A DNA stretch of 64,000 nt from Verrucomicrobiales bacterium (GCA_029213195.1 JARGNI010000009.1:89768-153767); one strand, 5' to 3'; numbered from the stretch's first letter, positions 18,184 through 27,498 are shown. The notes: generated by a model from the letters alone, not told the origin. A program made the numbers and translations.

Positions 18184-19518
18184 TTAAACCGAGGCTTTTG
18201 CAATGATGTCTTCGATCACGGAGCCTCCGTCAACGATCTCCATTGGGCGTGGGCCAGGAGCAATGAGTTCCTTATCCGCATTGATACCCAACTGAGCGTA
18301 GACGGTCTTGGCGAAAGACTGAACGTCGACAGGGTTGGCGTCGGGCTCGGATGCCAGCGAATCAGATGTGCCGTAGACATAACCACGCTTGATTCCGCCA
18401 CCGGCCAGCATGGTCGAGAACACCTTGGGCCAGTGATCGCGACCATCGGTCTTGTTGATCTTCGGCGTACGTCCAAACTCGGAGGAGACCATGACAAGAG
18501 TGGAGTCGAGCAAACCTCGCTCATCCAGATCCGTCAACAGAGTGGCCAAAGCCTGGTCGAGAGGGGGAACCTGGCGACCAATATTGTCCTTGATCCTGTC
18601 GTGGTGATCCCAACCGCCATAAGTCATGGTCACAAGGCGCACCCCGGACTCAACGAGACGGCGAGAAAGAAGCATGCGCATCCCGGCCTGATTTTCCCCG
18701 TAGCGCTCCTTGGTCTTCTTATCCTCTTTCGAGAGATCGAAAGCTTCCCGAGCCTCAGCAGATCCGATGAGACCGTAGGCACGCTGATAGAAAGAATCCA
18801 TCGCTTCGATCGAATCCGCTTTCTCCATGTTGCGGAAATGACTGTCGACTGCTTCGAGGAGAGTCCGGCGGCGCTCGAAACGAGCGGCATCCACCCCGCC
18901 CGGAAGGGTAAGGTCTCGGACCTTGAAAGATTCTCCGCTCGCAGGATCACTACCCACGGAGAAAGGACCATACATGGAACTGAGGTAACCGGTCCCGGCG
19001 AATTCGTTCGGAACATTCGGAACGCAGACATACGGAGGAAGATTCTTCCGCGGTCCAAACTCGTGAGCAATCACCGACCCGAAGCTGGGGAAGTTGATCG
19101 CCGGGCTCGGACGATAGCCGGTGAACATATTGTGAGTTCCTCGCTCGTGAGCCGCCTCGCCGTGCGTCATCGAGCGGATCACGGTCATCTTGTCCGCGAC
19201 TTTCGCGAGGTTCTTAAAATTCTCGCTGAACTGCAATCCATCGACGTTGGTATTGATCGCCTTGTAAGGCCCGCGATACTCGGAGGGCGCGTAAGGCTTG
19301 GGATCCCAGGTCTCCTGGTGCGCCATTCCACCCGGCAGGTAGATATGGATGAGAGATTTGGCGACGCCCTCCTTGGACTCGTAAAATTTCGCCTGACCCC
19401 GGGCTTCTACTTTGAGAAGCTCCGGCAGGGAGAGACCAAGACCTCCAGCAAAACCGACTTGAAGAAATTCGCGGCGGTTCGCCATTCCAGATTGTAAGAA
19501 GCCTGTGCAGCCTTTCAT
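18184..19518 (-). CDS. DUF1501 protein, Tat-exported (sulfatase-fold relative)
   Basis: The family usually begins shortly before a twin-arginine segment. The ATG at 19518 gives MKGCTGFLQSGMANRREFLQVG and 444 residues; the ATG at 19485 is an alternative. Family marks are HIYLPGGMAHQETWDPKP, EHERGTHNMFTGYRPSPA-like text (HERGTHNMFTGYRPSPA), VTMTYGGWDHHDRI and VMVSSEFGRTPKINKTDGRDHWP, which recall the metal site of the alkaline phosphatase/sulfatase superfamily. It is first in a three-gene minus-strand operon with PPC and PSD1 proteins. Substrate is unknown. Confidence 0.9.
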   Translation of the reverse strand: MKGCTGFLQSGMANRREFLQVGFAGGLGLSLPELLKVEARGQAKFYESKEGVAKSLIHIYLPGGMAHQETWDPKPYAPSEYRGPYKAINTNVDGLQFSENFKNLAKVADKMTVIRSMTHGEAAHERGTHNMFTGYRPSPAINFPSFGSVIAHEFGPRKNLPPYVCVPNVPNEFAGTGYLSSMYGPFSVGSDPASGESFKVRDLTLPGGVDAARFERRRTLLEAVDSHFRNMEKADSIEAMDSFYQRAYGLIGSAEAREAFDLSKEDKKTKERYGENQAGMRMLLSRRLVESGVRLVTMTYGGWDHHDRIKDNIGRQVPPLDQALATLLTDLDERGLLDSTLVMVSSEFGRTPKINKTDGRDHWPKVFSTMLAGGGIKRGYVYGTSDSLASEPDANPVDVQSFAKTVYAQLGINADKELIAPGPRPMEIVDGGSVIEDIIAKASV

Positions 19519-19569
19519 ATGATGGATATAAGTGTGGTTGGAGTAACATGTCACATACGTCCTCGAATC

Positions 19570-19604
19570 CCCCTGTCTCAAGGGGCGTCTTTACGTAGAG
19601 ACGC
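19570..19604. promoter_or_regulatory. Two adjacent inverted repeats in a divergent promoter region
   Basis: The 257-nt gap between the DUF1501 start (19518) and the cytochrome/WD40 start (19776) must hold promoters for both directions. Two abutting hairpins are visible: CCCCT-gtctca-AGGGG at 19570-19585 and GCGTCT-ttacgtag-AGACGC at 19585-19604. They could be operators or leader structures. The rest of the gap is AT-richer and has no clear promoter I would defend. Confidence 0.3.
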
Positions 19605-19775
19605 GATAAGGGCAGGATCTCTAGCCATTTGAGAAAGGATGAGAAAATTCCGCATTTTCGCCATACTTTTCAGCGCGACCCGTGCCAAATATACCGTAAC
19701 ATGGTAAGATTACGTTGTTTTTTCACAATGGAGCCATGCTCCACCCCCAACCCCTGCGTAGAAAACCTTAGCGTT

Positions 19776-22700
19776 ATGAAGAAGATCTCTACCGTCTCCC
19801 TGACCCTCGCCCTCTCAGGATACATCCTCACCGCGACCGCCGACCCCTCGAACAAGGTCACCTTTGTCGATGATGTTCTGCCCATCCTCGAGAACAAGTG
19901 CGTCAACTGTCACAATGCCGACGAAGCAAAGGGTGGTCTGAATCTAGCCACCTACTCGGCCACCCTCACTGGAGGTTCCGGTGGAGAGGTGGTCGTGTCC
20001 CAGGACCCCGGCTCCTCCCGACTCTACACGCTCTCAGCCCACACCGAAGAGCCTTTCATGCCGCCAAAGGGAACCAAAGCGAATGAAAAAGAACTGAAAG
20101 TCCTCTCGGACTGGATCGCAGGCGGACTTCTCGAAACGGCAAACAGCAAAGCTCGCAAATCCGACAAGCCAAAGATCGACTTCGACTCCATTACTTCCAC
20201 CGGGAAGCCCGAAGGTCCCCCGGCCATGCCCGAGCATCTGCTCCTCGAGCCGGAAGTCATCACCGAGCGTCCCAACGCCGTTCCCGCGATGGCTCACAGT
20301 CCCTGGGCGCCCATTCTCGCGGTCGCCGGTCAGAAGCAAGTGCTTCTCTATCACTCCAGCGACTTTGATCTCCTTGGAGTCCTCCCCTATCCCGAGGGAT
20401 TCCCCCAGACACTCTCCTTCAGCCCGAACGGCGCCTATCTTGCCTGCGGAGGCGGGCGTGCCGGTAAATCCGGGAACGTCGTCGCCTGGGACATCAAGAC
20501 CGGCGAGCGAATCCTCGATGTTGGCAAGGAATACGACATTGTTCTCGGTGCCGATGTCTCCCCCGATCTCAAGAATGCCGTTCTTGGAGGCCCCAAGCGA
20601 AACATCAAGCTCTGGGACACGGTTGCTGGCGAGCAGCTCAACAGCATCAAGAAACACCCCGACTGGCTCCTGACCGCAGCCTACAGCCCTGACGGCGTCA
20701 TTTTCGCCACCGGAGGCAGAAACGGAGGTCTCTACGTCTGGGAAGCCGCGACCGGATATGAGTTTTACACCCTGAAAGGACACACCAAGGCCGTAACCGA
20801 TATTTCATGGAGAATGGATGGAAACGTCCTCGCTTCCTGTTCCGAGGACGGGCAGATCATTCTCTGGGAAATGCTGGAAGGAAAACAGGTGAAGAAATGG
20901 AACGCTCATGGCGGCGGCGCTCTCGCCGTAACATTTTCGCCGGACGGTAAACTGGCCTCAGTCGGTCGGGATAAGACCGTGAAGATCTGGGAAGGTGACG
21001 GAAAGCAGATCCGATCGATCCCTGCCTCGGACGACATCGTCCTGAGTGTTGCCTTCAGTCACGACAACCAGCGAGTTTTCTCGGGAGACTGGCACGGCGT
21101 TGTGAAAGTCTGGGACGTCGCAAGCGGCGCCGAGCTTGCCAAGATCGAACCCAATCCTCCCACGATCGAGCAGCAACTCGCCTACTCCGAAAAGCGGATT
21201 GGAGAACTCACCGGATCAATTCCCGCTCTTGAAAAAGGGGTCGAAGTCGTTTCCAAAGAGCTCACCGATGCGAGAAACCAGGCCGCCGCGATTGCGAAGA
21301 CGATCCAGGAAGCGACGAAGTCGAGAGATGCTGCGAAAGCCGAAGCCACCAAGTTCACGAACTCGGTCAAGACGTTGACAGCCCAGCTTGAGCAAGCGAA
21401 GGCGCTGGTTACAATCCGCCACGGTGAGACGAAAAAGCAGACCGACGCCCTCGCCGCAGGCAAGCAAGCCCTCCAAACCACGGAAGCTCAGTTCGCCAAG
21501 GAAGACGCGAGTCTAGCCACGAGCACAACAGCATTGGCACAAGCAAAGACTGCCCTCGACAAGGTCACCGCCGATTCCAAGATTCCGGCCCTGAACGCAG
21601 AGCAGAAAAAGAAATTCGACGAGCTCGCGGCTTCCCGCAACGCAATTGCGGCCCAGAAGCAGAAGATCGATGCCTCTCTCACCGAGAAGACCAAGCAGCT
21701 TGATCCGGCCAAGCAAGCCCTCGCCGCTGCGGAAGAGGCGCTGAAAAAGGCCAAGGACGCCAGTGCCTCGAACGAACAGAACTGGAAGGCAAAGGATGCG
21801 GCCCTCGCGGCGAGCCGACAGGCTCTCCAGGCCGCGGAAGCCGCCCTGGCCGAAGCACTGAAGCAAAATCCCACGCCACCGAAGGAATTGGTCGACCGGA
21901 AGAACCAGGCTGCTCAGGCGGTCGCTGCTGCCGTCGCCGCGAAGGCCGAAGCAGAAAAGGCTCTCAATCAGTCCGTCGCGGCTGTGCCACCAACAACCAC
22001 CAAGCGGAATGAGGCGGCCGCTCGCAAGTCCATGGTCGAGAATGAACTGAATGTTCTCCGCAAATCGCAAGCCGATCTCGGAACCAAACTGGCAGCTGCC
22101 GATGCCGCCTGGGAACCCCTCAAGGATGCCCTTGCCGCTGGAGAGTCTCGCGTCGCGAAGACGAAGCAGGCACTTGCAGCAGCAACTGCAAATCACCAGA
22201 AGGCGGCTCAAGCGGTTCAAACCACAAAGGCGGCTCGGGACAAAACCGCCCAGATCGTTGCCGCCACCAAGACCAAGGTGACCCAGATCGAGGGTGCTGT
22301 CGCCAAGGCCACCGAAGAGCAGAACAAGGCCCAGACCGCTCTCGCCGCCAAGCAAAATGAGCTCAATGCCGCGAACACACAGCTCGCCGCCGCTAACGCC
22401 ACCCTCAAGAAATCCGAGGAATCGCTCGTTGCCGCCACCAATCAGCAGGAAGCCGCCAAAGCCAAGGTGGACGCGATCGTGAAGAAGGAGTCGGAAACGA
22501 AGGCTAAGATCGAGATTGCGAAGAAGGAACTCGATCAGTCCAAGTTCCTTGCCAAGAAGTGGCAGGCCGCCGCAATCAATCTCAGCGCCCACAAGGAATC
22601 CGAAGAACTCGATGACATGGCCCTCGAACTCGAGGACATGATGGAAGAAGAGAAGGAAGCAAAGACGGAGGTTGCGGAAGCATCCCAGGCTCGCGCCGAA

Positions 22701-23342
22701 GCGGAGAAGACTCTTGCCGAAGCCAAGTCCACCGTGTCTGAGGGAACGAAGAAGCTCATGGAAAAATCGACCTCGGTCCTGGAACGTGCGCTCCAGCTCG
22801 TATCGAGCCGAGCCGTTGCCGAACTGAGGGAAGAAGCCGTCCAACTCCAGCCGATCCTCACGGAAGCGGACTCGGAAAAAACTCTTATATCCGTTCAGTC
22901 CGATCCCGTCACCACCGACCTTGTCGATACCCGAATCCCGGTCGATGCCATTGTCACCGAAGGTCTCGAAGAGGAGGCCGCGGAAGAGCAGAAAGTCATC
23001 GAGACGGTGGCCGCCAAGGCGCTCTCCTACAAATCACCGGACGAGATCAACAGCGAAGTCGAATCACTCCGCAAACGTCTCTCGGATATCGAGAAGTTTC
23101 TCGCCAACACCTACACCGAAGCGGATCGCACCAAGGAAACGATCGAAAAGGCGAACGAGGTGGCCCAGAAGACCCCTGAACTCGTCGCAGAACGTTCCAA
23201 GGCAGAGCAAGCCGCAGCTCGTGAACTTGCGGAAGCCGAAGCCGAAAGGAAACGCCAGGAGGAAGCCCTCAACGCTCAGAAAAAGCGGATCGAAGAGCTG
23301 CGCGCGAAGTATCTCGCCACTCTTCCGGAAAGGAAAGAATAA
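19776..23342 (+). CDS. c-type cytochrome / WD40 propeller / long coiled-coil protein
   Basis: The ATG at 19776 gives a signal peptide and 1188 residues. A planctomycete-type cytochrome domain has CVNCH at residues 42-46 and a distal MPPKGTKANEKELKVLSDWI. A WD40 propeller follows (about residues 165-455; for example TAAYSPDGVIFATGGRNGGLYVW and DISWRMDGNVLASCSEDGQIILW). From about residue 460 to the end the protein is an Ala/Lys/Glu-rich heptad-like coiled coil of roughly 700 residues. It is divergent from the DUF1501-PPC-PSD1 operon. The layout suggests a periplasmic or surface heme protein with a propeller adaptor on a long rod; partners are unknown. Confidence 0.9.
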   Translation: MKKISTVSLTLALSGYILTATADPSNKVTFVDDVLPILENKCVNCHNADEAKGGLNLATYSATLTGGSGGEVVVSQDPGSSRLYTLSAHTEEPFMPPKGTKANEKELKVLSDWIAGGLLETANSKARKSDKPKIDFDSITSTGKPEGPPAMPEHLLLEPEVITERPNAVPAMAHSPWAPILAVAGQKQVLLYHSSDFDLLGVLPYPEGFPQTLSFSPNGAYLACGGGRAGKSGNVVAWDIKTGERILDVGKEYDIVLGADVSPDLKNAVLGGPKRNIKLWDTVAGEQLNSIKKHPDWLLTAAYSPDGVIFATGGRNGGLYVWEAATGYEFYTLKGHTKAVTDISWRMDGNVLASCSEDGQIILWEMLEGKQVKKWNAHGGGALAVTFSPDGKLASVGRDKTVKIWEGDGKQIRSIPASDDIVLSVAFSHDNQRVFSGDWHGVVKVWDVASGAELAKIEPNPPTIEQQLAYSEKRIGELTGSIPALEKGVEVVSKELTDARNQAAAIAKTIQEATKSRDAAKAEATKFTNSVKTLTAQLEQAKALVTIRHGETKKQTDALAAGKQALQTTEAQFAKEDASLATSTTALAQAKTALDKVTADSKIPALNAEQKKKFDELAASRNAIAAQKQKIDASLTEKTKQLDPAKQALAAAEEALKKAKDASASNEQNWKAKDAALAASRQALQAAEAALAEALKQNPTPPKELVDRKNQAAQAVAAAVAAKAEAEKALNQSVAAVPPTTTKRNEAAARKSMVENELNVLRKSQADLGTKLAAADAAWEPLKDALAAGESRVAKTKQALAAATANHQKAAQAVQTTKAARDKTAQIVAATKTKVTQIEGAVAKATEEQNKAQTALAAKQNELNAANTQLAAANATLKKSEESLVAATNQQEAAKAKVDAIVKKESETKAKIEIAKKELDQSKFLAKKWQAAAINLSAHKESEELDDMALELEDMMEEEKEAKTEVAEASQARAEAEKTLAEAKSTVSEGTKKLMEKSTSVLERALQLVSSRAVAELREEAVQLQPILTEADSEKTLISVQSDPVTTDLVDTRIPVDAIVTEGLEEEAAEEQKVIETVAAKALSYKSPDEINSEVESLRKRLSDIEKFLANTYTEADRTKETIEKANEVAQKTPELVAERSKAEQAAARELAEAEAERKRQEEALNAQKKRIEELRAKYLATLPERKE

Positions 23343-23381
23343 GCCCTGCCCACCCTGTCGCGGGCGCCCCCCCCTGTCGCC

Positions 23382-23738
23382 TCATCCTTCGAAGGGATGG
23401 GGCCGACTCAACTCGCCCCCACACATCAGGCAGTGGCTGCGACGCGTGTTGGTCTTGCGCCCGCAATGCGGACAGTCGGTGATTTGACGGGAAATTTTTC
23501 CGTCCACCCTGCCGTCGCGGCTGTCGACCTCGAGGATCTTGAGATCGAGTTCTTCTTCGGTGAGTTCGGTCTTCTCCCGAACCAGTTCCCACATCGATTG
23601 ACAAGCCAGGGAAAGCCGATCGAGGTGCCGCTGCATTTCATGGATTTCTGCATCGACCCGATCTACCTTGTTCCCCGCCTTCCGTGCCGATTCATTGGCT
23701 CGATGAATTTTCGCCTGCTGATGGAATTCCCAGATCAT
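23382..23738 (-). CDS. Zinc-ribbon protein with N-terminal coiled coil
   Basis: The 118-residue product (ATG at 23738; 23759 is a longer alternative) begins MIWEFHQQAKIHRA and has a helical, probably coiled-coil region (about residues 8-75). Its C-terminus has two CxxC pairs, CPHCG and CLMCGG, typical of a zinc ribbon. It has no signal peptide. Such short proteins recur in PVC genomes without a known role. It probably shares a minus-strand transcript with the gene upstream at 23848-24603. Confidence 0.7.
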   Translation of the reverse strand: MIWEFHQQAKIHRANESARKAGNKVDRVDAEIHEMQRHLDRLSLACQSMWELVREKTELTEEELDLKILEVDSRDGRVDGKISRQITDCPHCGRKTNTRRSHCLMCGGELSRPHPFEG

Positions 23739-23847
23739 AGTGATTTGCTTGGTTCGCAATCATCGAAGCGCTTTCACTCTCATTCATCGAGTGCAATCTG
23801 AATCGATTTTTGGAATGACGAGGCAGACGAGCAATTGCACTACACCT

Positions 23848-24603
23848 CTACGGAATCTCCTCGATGAGGATGGGCCTCCCCTTGTATTGCTGGACTTCCA
23901 ACCCTGCTTCGCGGAGCGCAGCCCGCGCATTCCCGAGCTTGGCCGCTCTCGTAGCATCGTAGGCATACAGGGTGAAAATGGGCACTGCAGTAAACCACTC
24001 GCTCCGCCGCATCACCAATTCTCGAGAAGAATCTGGCTTCAACCCCATGACCAGGGTGCGGTGAGAAAACCGCTTGCTCACGGCATCGGGGACCGGTTCG
24101 AGGCGTTTGAGAAAAGTTCGGAGTGCCGCAGGAAGATCCAAGTTCGGATCGCGATTCCGCATCGCAATCCCCTCTCCAAACAGCGCGCCGAGAGCATTGC
24201 TGGGCAAGTCATCAGGGTGCGCTTCCGGAGGGAAAGTGCGGGAGCGGCCCGCCTCGAAATCCATCCCGCCTTCCAGTTCCCATTGTTGATGCAATGCCTC
24301 GGCCCTCCCCTTCTCTCCTGAGGCTACGCGAGCTGCCAGGGCGAGGAAATGGACAAGGTCGATCGGACCTCCCAGTGCGGTGATCAAATAGCGATCGGAC
24401 ACGGGATCGGAGACCGTATCCTGCTCCAGTGCCACCTCTCGCAGCACCATCATCTTTCTCGATGCGGCCCCTGCTTCTTTCCATTCCTCCGAAGCAACCG
24501 CTTCGAGAAGGAGACGCTCAAAGGAGCCCGGCAACTTTTCCTCGCCTGCGAAAGAAAGGCACAACAACCCTGGCAAAAATCCGAACCACCATCTTGCCAG
24601 CAT
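23848..24603 (-). CDS. Hypothetical exported protein
   Basis: The track ORF begins at 24690; the ATG at 24603 gives a standard signal peptide (WWFGFLPGLLCLSFAGEE) and 251 residues, though 24690 or 24657 cannot be excluded. The mature part is helical and charged, with no catalytic motif or repeat that I recognise (for example SFERLLLEAVASEEWKEAG and a C-terminal GLEVQQYKGRPILIEEIP). The divergent neighbour is an SHD1/propeller protein. Function unknown. Confidence 0.6.
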   Translation of the reverse strand: MLARWWFGFLPGLLCLSFAGEEKLPGSFERLLLEAVASEEWKEAGAASRKMMVLREVALEQDTVSDPVSDRYLITALGGPIDLVHFLALAARVASGEKGRAEALHQQWELEGGMDFEAGRSRTFPPEAHPDDLPSNALGALFGEGIAMRNRDPNLDLPAALRTFLKRLEPVPDAVSKRFSHRTLVMGLKPDSSRELVMRRSEWFTAVPIFTLYAYDATRAAKLGNARAALREAGLEVQQYKGRPILIEEIP

Positions 24604-24717
24604 TCTCCAAGAATAGCCGAAAAACCTTGCCGAGGACAAGAACAAGAGGGGCATCATCTGCTTGAGCAATACCTCGATTCCTGTTCTCATTCTTCGAAAT
24701 ACTCCCCTAGCCCCAAC

Positions 24718-25899
24718 ATGAGACCGATCCTCTTTCTTCTGCCCCTCCTACTCTCTGACCTCGTGTTCGCCGAGCCTCGGACCTGGACCAACACCAAGGG
24801 AACGGAGATCGAGGCAGAGCTCATCAGTCGAGACGAAAACTCGATTACGATTCGCAGGACAGCCGACGGGAAACGCTTCGAAGTTCCTATCGAATCGTTG
24901 AGTGCTTCCGACCGGGAATGGCTCAAAGCAAATGCGAAAGGCACCGGGAAAGGCGGAAACGGCATCTACATCGCCGTCGGAAATGGGGCTCACCGCATGT
25001 CATCTCTCGATGGAGTTGATTGGACTCACCACGTCTATCTCGACAAACCAGCTCACGACCAGAATGACCTCAAAGCCATCGACGTAGGAAACGGAACCTG
25101 TGTCGCTGTCGGGGGATTCTCCAAATCAAATATCTTCACGACGACCGACGGAGTGAGTTGGGATAAAAACCCCTTCAACATCGGAGTCCTCAGCGGCGTT
25201 CTCTTTGTCGACGACCGGTTCCTCGTCTTTGGAGAAGGGGGGCGGGTCGCCGCCTCGAAAGATGGGGTGAGTTGGGAACAGATCGGCGATGCCAAGCTGC
25301 GAGACCACCAGAAGGCGGAAGCCGAGAATCTCGGACTCGACGAAGTCATCAAATCCAACATCCGCCGCTGGCGCCATGCGAACGGCGTTTTCGTAGGTGC
25401 TGGCGACAACTGCATTCTTGTCTCCACCAAGGATTTCGAGAAGTGGACTTTTGCCGAGCGCTTGGAACCAAAGTCTCGTCTGTTTATCGAGTCGGACGGA
25501 AATGGATTCGTCGTTCGAGGAGACCGCACCCTTCACGTTTCGACGGATGGAATCGAATGGAGCGAAGTCACCCCTGAACTCGATGAGAAAACGAAACTCC
25601 ACAGCCTCGTTCATGATGGCGAGCGCTATCTCGTCAACGACCGCTCCGGCAAGGCTTGGGAGTCATCCGATGGGAGCGAGTGGACGGAGATCGACGATGC
25701 CACCTTTCCCGGAACCCTCGCGACTCTTCGTCCCGATCTCTACTACTCTTTCGAAACCTATTGGAAGTACACCGAGGATCTGAAGATCTCGCGCGACGGC
25801 GGAAGATCCTGGGAGAGTTGCACGCTTCCTGAACCCGCCGGAGTGACCAATATCATCTTTGCCGAGGGATTCCCCGCCTTCGCTCCTGTAGCGGAATAG
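24718..25899 (+). CDS. Exported SHD1-domain protein with sialidase-like propeller repeats
   Basis: The ATG at 24718 is chosen over the track start because it begins a clear signal peptide (PILFLLPLLLSDLVFAEP). Residues about 20-70 form an SHD1 (SLA1 homology) domain: RTWTNTKGTEIEAELISRD, then RTADGKRFEVPIESLSASDREWL. The rest of the 393 residues holds repeated strands such as TTDGVSWD, SKDGVSWEQI, STDGIEWSEV and SSDGSEWTEI, which look like BNR/sialidase-type propeller blades, but no sialidase active site is visible. It is likely a periplasmic binding or surface protein. SHD1 at the N-terminus of exported proteins is a PVC-group habit. Confidence 0.8.
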   Translation: MRPILFLLPLLLSDLVFAEPRTWTNTKGTEIEAELISRDENSITIRRTADGKRFEVPIESLSASDREWLKANAKGTGKGGNGIYIAVGNGAHRMSSLDGVDWTHHVYLDKPAHDQNDLKAIDVGNGTCVAVGGFSKSNIFTTTDGVSWDKNPFNIGVLSGVLFVDDRFLVFGEGGRVAASKDGVSWEQIGDAKLRDHQKAEAENLGLDEVIKSNIRRWRHANGVFVGAGDNCILVSTKDFEKWTFAERLEPKSRLFIESDGNGFVVRGDRTLHVSTDGIEWSEVTPELDEKTKLHSLVHDGERYLVNDRSGKAWESSDGSEWTEIDDATFPGTLATLRPDLYYSFETYWKYTEDLKISRDGGRSWESCTLPEPAGVTNIIFAEGFPAFAPVAE

Positions 25900-25906
25900 G
25901 CCGCGA

Positions 25907-26560
25907 CTAGGATTCCACCAGGCGATAGCTGACCATCTCTCCGTCCCCCAGATACATCATCAGGATCGCATCTCCGGATGCGACGGACTGGAACAGGTCC
26001 ATCATTATCTGCTCCTGGTCGGGCCACGGATAGACAAAGAAAAGGTCCACCTCTGCCGGATCCAGTTCGTCATAGATCGCAGGCGAAGAATCGGCGCCCC
26101 CGGAAACCGCATCTCCCGGCAGAAGCAGGTCCTTTCCGCCAATACCCTCGGTTTCTTCAAAACCCGGGGGCAGGTAGCTGGTTTCGAGGATCTCCACCTC
26201 CAGTCCAAGGTCCTTGATCAGCTCCCTAGACTTGGTCACGAGGATCTCTTCCTTTTCCATTCCGACCGCTTCGAAGCCCAACAGGCTCGCGATTCCGGAA
26301 GCCATTCCAAAGCCGGAGCCCCATTCGCAGAAGAGCCCACCCGAGAGTTCCCCGGTCTCGAGGAGTTCCGAAATCCCGGCATGGATCAGGAGTGGATCAC
26401 AAGGGACAAAATTTCGATAGCGGACGCCATGACCATCGTCGTAGAAGCGGTCGATCCTCTCTGTACCGATCTCGATCAGTCTCCGAATCGGCTCGGCAGG
26501 AGTTCGTGGAGCATACTCCAGGGCGATCTCCTCGAGCATCCATCGCTCCGAATCGATCAC
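25907..26560 (-). CDS. Class I SAM-dependent methyltransferase-like protein
   Basis: The start is set at a GTG at 26560, which overlaps the upstream stop by 4 nt (GTGA); the track ORF starts inside the upstream gene. The 217-residue product has the Rossmann motif I region GGLFCEWGSGFGMASGIASLLG, then an acidic strand end GMEKEE and a later LDPAEVDLFFVYPWPDQE. These suggest a SAM-binding methyltransferase fold, but substrate is not evident and the motif is atypical (EWGSGFG). It is translationally coupled to the propeller protein upstream. Confidence 0.65.
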   Translation of the reverse strand: MIDSERWMLEEIALEYAPRTPAEPIRRLIEIGTERIDRFYDDGHGVRYRNFVPCDPLLIHAGISELLETGELSGGLFCEWGSGFGMASGIASLLGFEAVGMEKEEILVTKSRELIKDLGLEVEILETSYLPPGFEETEGIGGKDLLLPGDAVSGGADSSPAIYDELDPAEVDLFFVYPWPDQEQIMMDLFQSVASGDAILMMYLGDGEMVSYRLVES

Positions 26561-27498
26561 TGGCCCAATTCTCCCAGTTTCTTTTTCATCATGGCGGACT
26601 GATCGGGATCGAGGATCTGCCAGCAAGCGAGACCATTTCCCACGAGATCCCATTCATCGAACTGCCAGATGAGATTTCGTTCCGAATCGAGTGCAAAGAT
26701 CTGGGGGTCGTCATCGCCCGCGTGACAATTCCCGATCACGAGACTCCCATTGTCCAACTCCTGCACCGTCGTCATCCATCCCAGTTCGATATCCGAGCTG
26801 GGAACCTTCTTTGAAATCTCCCACACCACCTTCTTCTCGGGAGAAACCTCGACGACGCTGTTTCCTCCACCAGATGCGATCAGCGTGTTTCCATTCTTCA
26901 GGCGAATCGCTCCATAGACGCGAGTACCGATCTCGTATTCCCAGACGATGTTGCCCTCGCCATCGTATTCGGTCACCACACCAGGCTGCTCGGCACAGGC
27001 AAGGTAGTTCCCATTCTCGAGAATCCGCATGAGCCTCGTCTTCTTCCGCCCGCCTTCTCCCAGTGGAACCGATTTCACCAGCTTTCCTTCCTCATCGACA
27101 TGAATGATCCGACCAACTGTGCTCTCAACGATCACGGTTTCTCCATTCGGCAAACGTGCGAAAGCATGGACATCGACCTTCTTTCCTTCGTTTCCATTTT
27201 GAGTCGCGCTGTCGTATTCCCAGACGATCTCCTTCTCGAGGTTGATCTCCTTGATCTTGGTCCAGGAATCGTGAAAGAGAATGTTTCCATTGGGAAGGAG
27301 TTGGACATCGTGATGGCCGGCGTGGCCCTTCTTCGGTCCCTCGGTTCGAAACTGCCAGAGCACCTTTCCGTCGGCATCGCAGATCGCGAGCACGTTCTTC
27401 CCATACGAAGCCCCCACGAGGACAAGACGATCCTCAAGCCCTTGAGAGGGAGTCGCGAAAATCAGGGAAAGCAGCAGAGGAAAGAGAAAAGGGCGCAT
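26557..27498 (-). CDS. Exported PQQ/ASST-like beta-propeller protein
   Basis: The ATG at 27498 gives a signal peptide (PFLFPLLLSLIFATPSQG) and 313 residues. Repeated strands of the type GKVLWQF, KEIVWEYD, NIVWEYEIG, KKVVWEISK and NLIWQFDEW form a propeller of the PQQ-enzyme-repeat or arylsulfotransferase-like type. HAGHHDVQLLPNGNILFHD carries paired histidines, as in ASST-like proteins. It probably acts in the periplasm as a binding protein or enzyme; I cannot decide which. The stop overlaps the GTG of the methyltransferase-like gene. Confidence 0.75.
   Translation of the reverse strand: MRPFLFPLLLSLIFATPSQGLEDRLVLVGASYGKNVLAICDADGKVLWQFRTEGPKKGHAGHHDVQLLPNGNILFHDSWTKIKEINLEKEIVWEYDSATQNGNEGKKVDVHAFARLPNGETVIVESTVGRIIHVDEEGKLVKSVPLGEGGRKKTRLMRILENGNYLACAEQPGVVTEYDGEGNIVWEYEIGTRVYGAIRLKNGNTLIASGGGNSVVEVSPEKKVVWEISKKVPSSDIELGWMTTVQELDNGSLVIGNCHAGDDDPQIFALDSERNLIWQFDEWDLVGNGLACWQILDPDQSAMMKKKLGELGQ

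Noticed and set aside
21513-22844. 443-aa minus-strand ORF rich in Gly/Leu
   Set aside because: It mirrors the Ala/Lys/Glu coiled coil of the plus-strand gene; its composition is a by-product of that repeat-like coding.
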